Origin: Burkholderia sp. WSM2232
Lineage (GTDB): Bacteria > Pseudomonadota > Gammaproteobacteria > Burkholderiales > Burkholderiaceae
Reading direction: 5' to 3'
Assembly (NCBI RefSeq): GCF_000472545.1
Contig: NZ_AWZV01000015.1
Coordinates: 1-64,000, forward strand
Length of the DNA: 64,000 nucleotides
Part shown: positions 35,346-43,772 of the stretch, piece by piece
How positions within the stretch are numbered: position 1 is the first letter of the stretch
How the letters are laid out: each line of letters begins with the position of its first letter
Made by a program: the position numbers and the translations under genes
The notes under the pieces: generated by a model
Seen by the model: only the letters and a program-made list of their open reading frames with translations
Databases searched by the model: none
Told to the model about the DNA's origin: nothing

Positions 35346-36101
35346 ATGTCAGCGTCCATCACTGCCACCAGCACGTCGTCATCGTCGTCCAACTGGATAG
35401 CGCGCAACGCGCTGCGCAACCTCGGCACTTCGTCGCACGCCGCGCCGAACATCAGCAATGTAATGATCGTGGACGAGCATGGCATGATGCGTGATGTGCT
35501 GTACCGTCTGTTCGACACCGTGCCGTTTGTCGAAATCGTCGCCCACGCTGCCGACGGCCACGACGCACTGCAGGCGTGTAGGGCTTACCGACCTGATCTC
35601 GTGATGATGGAACTGCAATTGCCTTTGCTGGATGGCGTGGATGTGATCCGTACTATTCGCCGCCGCTGGCCGGAGACACGCATTCTCGTGTTATCGGCCC
35701 ATGCGGCGGAGATTCGCGTTGCTGAAGCTTTGAATGCGGGCGCGCATGGCTATGTGCTCAAGCGTAGCGGCTCGAAGAAACTGCTGGATGCGGTGGATGC
35801 ACTGCGCGCGGGCCGCTCGTATATCGACGCGGCACTAAACGTCGAACAGGTCGAGGCGATGCGCCAGCAACCAATCAAGGAGGCCACAGGTGCTGGCATG
35901 AGAGCCGCGCTTACGACGCGTGAGCGCCAGGTACTTAAGCTGATCGCTGAAGGCGACCGCAACCGCGACATTGCGCAGCGGTTGACGATCAGTCAAAAGA
36001 CCGTTGAAACGCATCGGATGAACATGATGCAGAAGCTCGACGCCCACAACGTCGCCGAACTTGTGAAGTGGGCACATCGGCTGGGGATCACCGCGCTGTG
36101 A
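35346..36101 (+). CDS. NarL/FixJ-type regulator with Glu at the phosphoacceptor site
   Basis: The 251-aa protein has a Ser-rich N-terminal extension (1-37), a receiver domain and a LuxR-type HTH (about 187-245, LTTRERQVLKLIAEGDRNRD, ISQKTVETHRMNMMQKL). Aligned with NarL, the acidic pocket is D43/E44, the switch Ser is S117 and the Lys is K139. The phosphoacceptor is E89 (DLVMMELQLP), at exactly the right spacing. A Glu there often mimics phosphorylation. No kinase gene is adjacent. It sits among effector candidates and may be the constitutive activator of the island. Confidence 0.85.
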   Translation: MSASITATSTSSSSSNWIARNALRNLGTSSHAAPNISNVMIVDEHGMMRDVLYRLFDTVPFVEIVAHAADGHDALQACRAYRPDLVMMELQLPLLDGVDVIRTIRRRWPETRILVLSAHAAEIRVAEALNAGAHGYVLKRSGSKKLLDAVDALRAGRSYIDAALNVEQVEAMRQQPIKEATGAGMRAALTTRERQVLKLIAEGDRNRDIAQRLTISQKTVETHRMNMMQKLDAHNVAELVKWAHRLGITAL

Positions 36102-36134
36102 ATGGTCCGCGCGATGCGCGGCCTGGTCGCTGCC

Positions 36135-37085
36135 TCAAAAGAGCACGCACAGGTGCCGCCCGTGGGGCCCGCGGGAATCCGCTGATGAAGAATCCATAGC
36201 GGGCGCCGCCGATTGCGTGTGCTGCTCGGCGGTGAAGCGCATGAAGGCTGCGCTCAGCAATGCGATTCCCATGCCCGTTCCATACAGGCGCTCAAGGCAA
36301 TCTTGAAGCGTTGTCATGTCCCTTTGCAGTCGCAACTGCGATGGGTCGTCCATTACTGCGGTCAACGTCCGCGGGTCGATTCCCACCGCTCGGTAATCGG
36401 CATCCGTTATCGGAATCGAGTCAAGGCTTCTGCCACCGAATATTGCCTCGAAAATACGGGAGAAGCCTGCAACCGCCTGCCGACGGATCGTGGTGGCGGG
36501 CGTCATAATGTACATAAACGCGGGAGGAACGTGGCCTGATACCGCGAACACGAGTAAAGGGAAATTCATGAAGGCAAGTTTCAGCGATATGTCGCAAACG
36601 CCCAGATTCCTGGGAATCAATTCCGCCTGGAGCAGTTCGTCGACAAACTGCAAACGCTGCCGGTGCAGATGCATGTCATAGCCTCTTCTTCGATCTTCTA
36701 CGAATGACATAAGGCGCAATCGCAGCGGCTCGTTCGTCCTCGCCGCATGCAGAAGGTGCCGGAAAACCATATCGCCACGCAATGAAACGAACTCTTCCTT
36801 GCGGATTTTCCCTTCAAAGGCCAATGCGCGCAGAGGGCGAAGCAACTCCAATTCAGCTGCGTCGGGTTGCCCATCGTCCGGCCCCCTCAGTCCAATCAGC
36901 CTCGCAGCTTCGTCTTTGTCCTTATATCCCCATGTCTTCCAGAACCCTGGAGAATTAAGGAAATCCAGTAGCGCGGTCGATCCCACAGCCATTCCGATAG
37001 TAACGGCCACTTTGGGTGAAAAGTATTCATCCACTCCAATTTCAGCGGAGTAAAACGCTGCCTGCAACGCTGCGCTGGTATGCAT
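36135..37085 (-). CDS. Unknown island protein, possible effector
   Basis: I do not recognise this 316-aa protein. It has an amphipathic N-terminus, a mildly hydrophobic stretch (VAVTIGMAVGSTALLDFL) and a stronger hydrophobic segment in the middle (LAFMNFPLLVFAVSGHVPPA). A Ser-rich C-terminal tail closes it. The middle segment could insert into or associate with membranes. It lies 159 bp downstream of another unknown gene on the same strand. Location in the effector island is the only functional hint. Confidence 0.55.
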   Translation of the reverse strand: MHTSAALQAAFYSAEIGVDEYFSPKVAVTIGMAVGSTALLDFLNSPGFWKTWGYKDKDEAARLIGLRGPDDGQPDAAELELLRPLRALAFEGKIRKEEFVSLRGDMVFRHLLHAARTNEPLRLRLMSFVEDRRRGYDMHLHRQRLQFVDELLQAELIPRNLGVCDISLKLAFMNFPLLVFAVSGHVPPAFMYIMTPATTIRRQAVAGFSRIFEAIFGGRSLDSIPITDADYRAVGIDPRTLTAVMDDPSQLRLQRDMTTLQDCLERLYGTGMGIALLSAAFMRFTAEQHTQSAAPAMDSSSADSRGPHGRHLCVLF

Positions 37086-37243
37086 GTTTTGGATACCTCA
37101 TGAGCTGCTTTCGGGCCGAGAAGAGAGCGGGCGCCGCCGGGCGCTGCCGTTTGGCGCCGTGTGCGGCGCCATTGCCAATGCACGGGCCGCAACCGTCGCG
37201 ATGCGGCCCCGCAGTCGCGTTGAACGCCCCTAATTGCAGGAGA

Positions 37244-38584
37244 TTATTGACGGGTGACGTAATCGGTTGTCCCGCTGTGACGGATCTCTCCGTCAGGCGT
37301 AAGTTCGAAATTCATCGATTCTCCTTTGGGCGTAGTAAAGCGATAGGAGTACGCCTCCAGTCCGACCTGCTCACCGAGTTTGATGCGAGCGGCGATCATC
37401 AGTTGGCTGCCTCGCTCTATTTTTGCGCCCGAGCTCGATGCACCATCCTCGGTCCAAACAGCTGACTGGGTGAATTCGATTCCGAGGCCGCCGCTGCCGT
37501 CAAAATCTGTAGTCAAATTTGCCGTTCGAGCAAGATCGGCCCCCGATAACGCGAGGTGCGGACCCAATTGAAGGCCCGCGAACAATTCGTAAATTGCGTT
37601 TTGGCTGACCTGAGTGACATGGTAGAGAATGTTATCGAACACTTTCTGATTGCCGTTCGACAGCGCTGTTGCTACATCGACAAACCGCTGCATCGATGCC
37701 TCAATTTCATCGTTTGTAGCCGCGCTAGCATCGCCGGCAAATGGTCGGGAAACCACTTCCTCACCGTCGAGCGTCAGACTTTGATTCGACTGTGCGATGT
37801 CGCGATGCCAGTCGCTCCTCAAAGCGTCGATTGGCGAATATCGTCGAGTATTGAGCGCGACCGCCCCAACATATCTCATGCGGGTGAAGTGCGACATCGA
37901 TACTTCCTTCAGAACGGACCAGGCTATCGAATCCTTGCGGTCGTCGGCCCACTTGGTGGCCTGATCGTTAGATTGAAGCCAATGTGGAAGATGCAGATCG
38001 GGAACTGATTTTCGAGCGTAATCGAACGCACCCGCGACGATCTCGGACTGCCTTTCCATTGAGGGCGTTGCATGGTCGTTCGTCTTGACGAGGCCGTATG
38101 CATCGACGTATGCGCCCTGGAGAGCCACTCCCTGATGGAAAGCATTCAGCGCGGTGATCCGGGCGGCCAGTTCCGCGACCATGGCTCGCAGTTTGGGCGA
38201 CGAGCCGAAGAGGGCTGTCCAAAGCTTGACGAACCACGCGGAACTTTCGACTAGCCGGTATTTGGCAGGTCCGCCTTCAAAGCTTGGAGTCGCGACTCGT
38301 TCTGCGCGAAACTTACGCGTGTACGACGATTTGTCCGTCAACACGACGCCATGTGACTCCAACTGCCGTACTGGAACCTCGTGCGTAGCGAAAAGATTCT
38401 CCGAGAAAATGCGTTGCAACTCGGCGCAAGGGTCGGCGTGGCCAGGCTTCGCTGCCTTGACGCTGGCCCCGCTGAATGCCCCCGTATCGCCTGGGGGTTG
38501 ATCGGTAATGCGACGGGATGCGTAGAGACTTTCCAGGCCTAAAGACGCAGCGGTGGAAGAAGTCATCGAAGGCGTATCTGCCAT
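37244..38584 (-). CDS. Unknown island protein, candidate type III effector
   Basis: This 446-aa product is not recognised. Its first 50 residues are rich in Ser, Thr, Ala and Gly and poor in acidic and hydrophobic residues (MADTPSMTSSTAASLGLESL), a composition common in type III secreted proteins. The rest is soluble and mixed helix/strand in appearance, with no motif I can name. A good AAAGGAGA site precedes the ATG. It is divergent from the ankyrin gene across 232 bp. Confidence 0.6.
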   Translation of the reverse strand: MADTPSMTSSTAASLGLESLYASRRITDQPPGDTGAFSGASVKAAKPGHADPCAELQRIFSENLFATHEVPVRQLESHGVVLTDKSSYTRKFRAERVATPSFEGGPAKYRLVESSAWFVKLWTALFGSSPKLRAMVAELAARITALNAFHQGVALQGAYVDAYGLVKTNDHATPSMERQSEIVAGAFDYARKSVPDLHLPHWLQSNDQATKWADDRKDSIAWSVLKEVSMSHFTRMRYVGAVALNTRRYSPIDALRSDWHRDIAQSNQSLTLDGEEVVSRPFAGDASAATNDEIEASMQRFVDVATALSNGNQKVFDNILYHVTQVSQNAIYELFAGLQLGPHLALSGADLARTANLTTDFDGSGGLGIEFTQSAVWTEDGASSSGAKIERGSQLMIAARIKLGEQVGLEAYSYRFTTPKGESMNFELTPDGEIRHSGTTDYVTRQ

Positions 38585-38816
38585 TGTTTCTCCTTTCGTT
38601 TCGATCAGGAACCGGGTGGGGCGCCGTTGTGGATGGGAGCCGTGAACTTGTCAGGGCGAGCATCATCGCAAATGGCGTGACGAGCGTTTGTGAGAAATCG
38701 ACCGTTTCTATCGGTTCCGTGATGCGTGCCCGGTCAAAGCAGCAGCAAAGCCGGTCGGCCGCAGCTACGGGCAGGCGCTAAACCGAAATCATTGTGTCTA
38801 TTGGAAATCGACCGAG

Positions 38817-40682
38817 ATGACATGCGCGTACGATTTGCCGTTAGGGGCTGGCGCCTCGCCGCATCCATTGCGCGATGCCGATTTTCGCAACGTCCTGACC
38901 GTTTCTTCCTGTCAACAATCCGGTGCAATCCCCATGGGTCACTTTCCTTTACATATCGGTACGGCGGGTGGTGTCGTGAGCCCCTCCGTTATCACCTCGC
39001 AGCGGTCGTCCATCGGTGAGTCTGCGCCTCGCAACCTTCCCGAACTCCTATGTCTGCTGCGATCTCACAAGATCACAGACCGCATGAATCATGCAGGAGC
39101 GCTACTGCTGCATTACGCCGCCGCGACGCGGGTGACCGCCGAGCAAGCTGGCGCGCTGCTTGGCGCGCTTGAACGGGCATTGGAAGACGCGACACAGGCC
39201 TCGTTCGAAACGCAGGATGCCGAGGGCAACACGCCCCTGCACGTAGCGGCATTGCATCAGTGCAGCCGCGAAGTATTTCAACTTCTCGTGCACAAGGCTG
39301 CCAGTCTGAATGCCCGCTTTTCGATCCTGAATCACGACGGCTTCGCGGTTATTCACCTGGTATGTTCAATGGAAATGGCGTTGCATGCGTATCGTTCGAA
39401 CTTCGTTGCAGCGATGCTGGAAAACGTCCCGGATCTTGATGTTGACCAGCTTTCCGCCGATCGCCGCACCGCGTTGGACATGGCGCTGGACGTGTCACTC
39501 GAAGCGCTCGAAGTCGTGCTCGGGCTGCTTCGTGCCGGCGCTGATCCCAATGGGGCTGGGAGAGCAGGCGAAATGTCGCTGGCCCGTGTTTCCGCCTGGC
39601 AGGAGATATACGAGCAGGCGTTGCTCCGGGAGCCCAACGGGGGACTGCTGGAAGACCAATGGTTCCTTGCATTGCTCGGGCGGCACTCGTTCATGTTGCT
39701 CGACCCACGCTCGGCACTCGCGACGCTGCGCGAATCAGGTGCGAAGAGAACGCCGGCCTCGCGCGCGCTCGACATCATTGGTGCGCTGGACCGCTCGTTG
39801 ACGATTAACCAGGCCCTGAGGAAGGCGGTGGATGCCGGAGATGGAGAGCAGGCACGTATGCTGACGCTGCGGGGCGCGCGGCTGCCGGTATGTCTTGATG
39901 CGCGCCGCGCCTCGACCGACCTCGCGGACTACTTTGTCATGTTGATCAACAACCGGTTCTGGTTGTCCGCCAGTCTGATTGACGACCCCACGCTGTCGGC
40001 CTGGACAGACGCAGATGGAAGAACGATCGTCTTCTATCTGGCGCATGAAAGCACCAGTGCTTCCGCGGTGCGTGACAGGCTGAGCTCCATGGATCTGTTG
40101 TTCGCCCTCGGGACGATCGACTTGAACATTGCCGACACGATGGGCGACACGCCGCTGCACTACATCGCGCGGTTAGTCAGCGATGCCGACGCGGCTATTT
40201 TCGGCGAACTGCTCAGACGTGCAACAAATGCGGGTTTCGACTTCTCGACACGTAACGGTAATGGCCTGACCGTATTGCAAATCCTGGTAGGCAGATCTGA
40301 TTTCGAACTCGTGCATAGATACCTGGAAACGGTAGGTCGTGCTGCAATCAACGAGCCGTCGGTCGCTGGCTACTCGGCACTCGATATGGCGCTCGAGAAC
40401 GATCCGTTTCAGAACGTTATGGTCGAAGAAGGGGGCGTCCTGGCTTTTGGTCGCAGCTTTATTGGCGACCGCCGTATCGTCGGAGCGCTGCTGGCGAATG
40501 GCGCGCAGCGTGCACATGCCATGCGCGGCAATGCGCTGGGCATGACGGCCGGCGATGAAGCCGAGCGAAGCGTGAGCGATTCAGCCGGACGCGCCGCGGA
40601 GCCCCTGTCCACCGTCCGTTCGTGGTGGTATTCGCTGATGCGGTGGGTCTCGGGAACGGGCAGCGTGACATCCGGCCCATGA
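38817..40682 (+). CDS. Ankyrin-repeat protein, candidate type III effector
   Basis: The 621-aa protein has scattered ankyrin repeats. The clearest are DAEGNTPLHVAALHQCSREV, SADRRTALDMALDVSLEALE with LLRAGADPN, TMGDTPLHYIARLVSDADAA, NGNGLTVLQILVGRSDFELV and VAGYSALDMALEND. Others between them are worn. There is no signal peptide. Ankyrin proteins are frequent among effectors that bind host proteins. The start is uncertain: 38817 has a distant GGAAA, while the in-frame ATG at 38934 lacks a site. Island location supports secretion, but this is inference. Confidence 0.7.
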   Translation: MTCAYDLPLGAGASPHPLRDADFRNVLTVSSCQQSGAIPMGHFPLHIGTAGGVVSPSVITSQRSSIGESAPRNLPELLCLLRSHKITDRMNHAGALLLHYAAATRVTAEQAGALLGALERALEDATQASFETQDAEGNTPLHVAALHQCSREVFQLLVHKAASLNARFSILNHDGFAVIHLVCSMEMALHAYRSNFVAAMLENVPDLDVDQLSADRRTALDMALDVSLEALEVVLGLLRAGADPNGAGRAGEMSLARVSAWQEIYEQALLREPNGGLLEDQWFLALLGRHSFMLLDPRSALATLRESGAKRTPASRALDIIGALDRSLTINQALRKAVDAGDGEQARMLTLRGARLPVCLDARRASTDLADYFVMLINNRFWLSASLIDDPTLSAWTDADGRTIVFYLAHESTSASAVRDRLSSMDLLFALGTIDLNIADTMGDTPLHYIARLVSDADAAIFGELLRRATNAGFDFSTRNGNGLTVLQILVGRSDFELVHRYLETVGRAAINEPSVAGYSALDMALENDPFQNVMVEEGGVLAFGRSFIGDRRIVGALLANGAQRAHAMRGNALGMTAGDEAERSVSDSAGRAAEPLSTVRSWWYSLMRWVSGTGSVTSGP

Positions 40683-40896
40683 TCCGGCAATTCGGATGTG
40701 CCAGGGCAGTGCCAATACCGTTAGTACTTGCGCAGATTCGATAGTCGTCTTCAGGTGGCCACTACTACTATCGTCCTTTAGCTTTGCTGTACGACCGATG
40801 CCCTCGTTGCTATTGCGAGGCACGCCGCGTCGTGAGCGATTTCATAGAACACTCGCTGGCTTTTTGCTAGCACGGGTTTTCGGTTTTCAGGACGAC

Positions 40897-42042
40897 ATGA
40901 AAAAAACATTGATTGGCGCCGCCATCATCGGCTCACTTTCCAGTATTGCGTCGGCACAGAGCAGCGTGACACTCTATGGCACTTTGGATGCCGGCGTTTC
41001 TTATGTGAACAACGAGAGCGGCCATTCCAACTGGCAACTGAGCGACGGCGGTCTTGATGCGAGCCGCTGGGGCATTGTAGGGTCCGAAGACCTCGGTGCG
41101 GGCCGTAAGGCGATTTTCCAGCTGGAAAACGGATTCGACGTGAGCAACGGCAGGCTGGCGCAGGACGCGCGCATGTTTGGCCGCCAGGCGTTTGTCGGGC
41201 TCAGCGACAATGCATTGGGCTCCATCACACTCGGCCGCCAATATGATTCCGTGGTCGATTACCTGGCGCCCTTCACCGAGACCGGTAGCACGGGTGGGCT
41301 GCTCTTCGCGCATCCATACGACAACGACAACACCCGTAATGCGCTGCGAATCAACAATTCGATCAAGTATTCAAGCCAGGTATTCGCAGGATTCAGCTTT
41401 GGCGGCGTATATGGCTTCTCGAATCAGGCTGGTGGTTTTGCGCAAAACCGCGCCTATAGCATCGGCGCAAAGTATCAGAACGGCCCGGTCAAAATCGCTG
41501 CGGCCTACATGCAGTTGTCGCGTCCTGGATCCTCGACGGGCGCCGTGGACACAACGCTGTTCGGCCCCGGCACACTGGAAGTGGCCGGGGCAATCGATCC
41601 GGCCGTCGATTTCCGCCAGCGTACTTACGGCGTGGGCGCAAGCTATGACGTTGGCCCGGCGACCGTGCGCGCAAGCTGGACCCATACGTCGCTGACCGAC
41701 ATCGCGCTGTCGGCGAGCGGGCAGCGTTTGTTCAACGACGCCTCGGCGAAGTTCGACAACTATGAAGTGAACGCGCGCTACCACGTGACCCCGGCGCTCG
41801 CGGTAGATGCGATGTACACCTATACGCGCGGCAAGGTGTCGATCACGGGTGATGGGAGCAGCGCGCACTGGCATACGCTGGGGCTCCAATCCACGTATGC
41901 GTTGTCAAAGCGCACCGACCTTTACCTGGCTGGCGTTTATCAAAAGGCGAGCAACGGTGTCAGCGCGCAACTGTACGGCAGCGCGGAGTCGTCAACCGAT
42001 TCACAGGTCGGTGTGACTGCGGGCGTCCGGCATCGTTTCTAA
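40897..42042 (+). CDS. Gram-negative porin (Burkholderia OmpC-like)
   Basis: The 381-aa precursor has a signal peptide (MKKTLIGAAIIGSLSSIASA) and begins mature as QSSVTLYGTLDAGVSY, the hallmark of betaproteobacterial trimeric porins. Alternating beta-strands, the loop-3 type region and a C-terminal Phe (GVTAGVRHRF), needed for outer-membrane assembly, are present. It is a general diffusion channel for small hydrophilic solutes. It interrupts the effector island and may be a chromosomal or accessory porin captured there. Confidence 0.93.
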   Translation: MKKTLIGAAIIGSLSSIASAQSSVTLYGTLDAGVSYVNNESGHSNWQLSDGGLDASRWGIVGSEDLGAGRKAIFQLENGFDVSNGRLAQDARMFGRQAFVGLSDNALGSITLGRQYDSVVDYLAPFTETGSTGGLLFAHPYDNDNTRNALRINNSIKYSSQVFAGFSFGGVYGFSNQAGGFAQNRAYSIGAKYQNGPVKIAAAYMQLSRPGSSTGAVDTTLFGPGTLEVAGAIDPAVDFRQRTYGVGASYDVGPATVRASWTHTSLTDIALSASGQRLFNDASAKFDNYEVNARYHVTPALAVDAMYTYTRGKVSITGDGSSAHWHTLGLQSTYALSKRTDLYLAGVYQKASNGVSAQLYGSAESSTDSQVGVTAGVRHRF

Positions 42043-42062
42043 AAGAGCGAGCACGCCGCACG

Positions 42063-42086
42063 ACGCCAGCGCACCGGCGCTGGCGT
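42063..42086 (+). terminator. Hairpin after the porin gene
   Basis: ACGCCAGCGC and GCGCTGGCGT form a perfect 10-bp stem with a 4-nt loop, 20 bp after the porin stop. There is no T run, so it may act with Rho or as an mRNA end stabiliser. Confidence 0.6.
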
Positions 42087-42118
42087 GCAATCAACGAGCC
42101 GCCATCGGGACCTCAAGT

Positions 42119-42150
42119 GACCGGACAGTGTCTTTGTCCGGTCGCTTTGT
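42119..42150 (+). terminator. Second hairpin after the porin gene
   Basis: GACCGGACA and TGTCCGGTC form a perfect 9-bp stem with a 7-nt loop, followed by a T-containing but interrupted tail. It is probably part of the porin transcript end. Confidence 0.55.
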
Positions 42151-42223
42151 CGTTTCAGCGCGCACCGCCGCGCCCATCCACGTGGGCAGCCTGGGTCGTC
42201 ACCCGTTGACGCAACGTCACATT

Positions 42224-42242
42224 TTCAGGTCGTCACCTGATC
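42224..42242 (+). promoter_or_regulatory. Type III box 2 (upstream of lytic transglycosylase)
   Basis: TTCAGGTCGTCACCTGATC, with the intact dyad TCAGGT/ACCTGA, lies 104 bp upstream of the transglycosylase start. It matches the island consensus at 17 of 19 positions. A TAGTAT hexamer at 42293-42298 could be a -10 element. Confidence 0.75.
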
Positions 42243-42346
42243 GTCGCGGGACCGTTCCCGGACGACACTTCGCTGATGTGCGGAAGCCCGGATAGTATTC
42301 GTGTTCCGGAATTCCGCTTCCAACAGATCAGGAAGCGAGACGTGCG

Positions 42347-43255
42347 ATGAGATCTCCAGCAATAAGACTCGCCCGGGCAATGGCGGTACTGTGGATTGGA
42401 ACGGTGTTATTTCATGTCACGGTGGCCCGCGCGGGAGGCAGCGCTTCGAGCGACGACCCTGTGCACGCTGCCTCCACAGCCCTCCCGGGGGCAGACGCCG
42501 GCACGCAAAGGGCAAGGCAACTCCCGCGCTGGCGGACGGATGCGCCGGACAGATCGGAGCGCACCGCCGCCGACGGGCTGCCGGGCTATCCGCAGCGCAC
42601 TTTCATCGATCTGCCCGGTCTGCAATCGACACCCGAACCGCAGCCCGGATCGGAACTGCAAGCGCAACCGCCCGTGCCGCTATCCGGGCCCGCTACGTCA
42701 AACCCGGAAGACGTGCCTTTTGGCGGGATGATCGATGAGGCCGCACGCGAATACAACGTTCCACCGGCCCTGGTCAGGGCGGTGGTGACGACCGAATCCA
42801 GCTTCGATCCACAGGCGGTATCGCCGAAGGGCGCACTCGGCCTCATGCAACTGATGCCCGCCACCGCACGGCGTTTCGGCGCGGCCGATTCGATGGACCC
42901 TCGTACTAACCTGCGCGCAGGCACGCGGTATTTGCGCTGGCTGCTCGACCGGTTCGACTCCGACCTGAACCTCGCGGTCGCCGCCTACAACGCGGGGGAA
43001 GGCGCTGTAGACAGATATGGTGGGCAGATCCCTCCCTATCCCGAGACACGCGAATACGTAACGAAGGTTCTCGCGCGCTACCGCGCATACAGCGCCGACC
43101 CAACCGGAGAGTTTTCGCCGCTGCCTGCCGTCAGCATGTTCGCTCGCACACCCACGGCGCCCGCCGCGCAGGTTCGCAACCTGAAGCTCGACGGTGCGTT
43201 GCAACGCGTGTCCGATTTGATGCAGGCCGTGCTACTCCCAAGGTCCCCGGGTTGA
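42347..43255 (+). CDS. Lytic transglycosylase associated with the type III system
   Basis: The 302-aa protein has a signal peptide (about 1-29), a Pro-rich linker and a C-terminal SLT domain with catalytic E150 (VVTTESSFDPQAVSPKGALG), LMQLMPATA and AYNAGEGAV motifs. It cleaves peptidoglycan glycan strands, opening a path for the secretion apparatus. The upstream island box and the position immediately before the apparatus genes support a dedicated role. It resembles the IpgF/IagB-like enzymes of other systems, but with a long linker. Confidence 0.88.
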   Translation: MRSPAIRLARAMAVLWIGTVLFHVTVARAGGSASSDDPVHAASTALPGADAGTQRARQLPRWRTDAPDRSERTAADGLPGYPQRTFIDLPGLQSTPEPQPGSELQAQPPVPLSGPATSNPEDVPFGGMIDEAAREYNVPPALVRAVVTTESSFDPQAVSPKGALGLMQLMPATARRFGAADSMDPRTNLRAGTRYLRWLLDRFDSDLNLAVAAYNAGEGAVDRYGGQIPPYPETREYVTKVLARYRAYSADPTGEFSPLPAVSMFARTPTAPAAQVRNLKLDGALQRVSDLMQAVLLPRSPG

Positions 43256-43284
43256 CAGAATGCGCAACCAGTCGTCGGCTTCAA

Positions 43285-43303
43285 TTCAGGTCATCACCGG
43301 ATC
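43285..43303 (+). promoter_or_regulatory. Type III box 3 (upstream of the sctC operon)
   Basis: TTCAGGTCATCACCGGATC lies 25 bp before the start of the first gene of the apparatus operon and 29 bp after the transglycosylase stop. Confidence 0.75.
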
Positions 43304-43328
43304 GTTGCATGAGCGCGGTTCACGAACA

Positions 43329-43772
43329 ATGACCCCCATGCCTACAGATAGAAAAAAACAGACCGTGGACTGGTTGCAATCCCTGATTCAGGTTCCGTTC
43401 GTTTTGCTGATTTCCAAGCGCAATGGCACTGCGGAGCTGGAGATCGACGGTTCAGCCGCGCGAGGCGTGAGCGTCGGCGATTGCGCTTTCATCGGTGTTG
43501 TCCTGCGCGGAGTTGCCCAGGACTGCAGCGATGACTGGCTGATTCGGGCGGCCGCGGTGGTCGCGGCGCGAGAGGGCTCGCTCGACGATGCCTTGCAACT
43601 GGATAGGGGGCATTGGCTGCTCACGCGGCGCTACGGGCCCGGCGATCTCGAGGGATCACTGGGCGGGCTGGAACAGCGGCTTGCCGCGCATCTGGAGTTG
43701 GCGCGCGAACTCACCCGGATTGCGCAGTCCCGCGGCAGCCGGCTCAACACACACGTCGGGAAACTGGTATGA
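43329..43772 (+). CDS. Small T3SS protein, CesT-like, at the ssaB position
   Basis: The 147-aa soluble protein has a hydrophobic strand-rich core (VPFVLLISKRNGTAELEIDG) and a C-terminal part (GHWLLTRRYGPGDLEGSLGG) then a helix of alternating Leu and Ala, resembling CesT-type chaperones. In SPI-2 the gene before the secretin is ssaB/spiC, a regulator of secretion order, so it is the positional counterpart. The sequence relationship cannot be judged by eye. The start at 43329 comes right after the island box. Its stop overlaps the sctC start (ATGA). Confidence 0.55.
   Translation: MTPMPTDRKKQTVDWLQSLIQVPFVLLISKRNGTAELEIDGSAARGVSVGDCAFIGVVLRGVAQDCSDDWLIRAAAVVAAREGSLDDALQLDRGHWLLTRRYGPGDLEGSLGGLEQRLAAHLELARELTRIAQSRGSRLNTHVGKLV

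Noticed and set aside
40746..40766. Partial match to the island box (TTCAGGTGGCCACTACTAC) upstream of the porin
   Set aside because: Only the left half TTCAGGT is kept, the right arm ACCTGA is missing, and the spacing does not fit.
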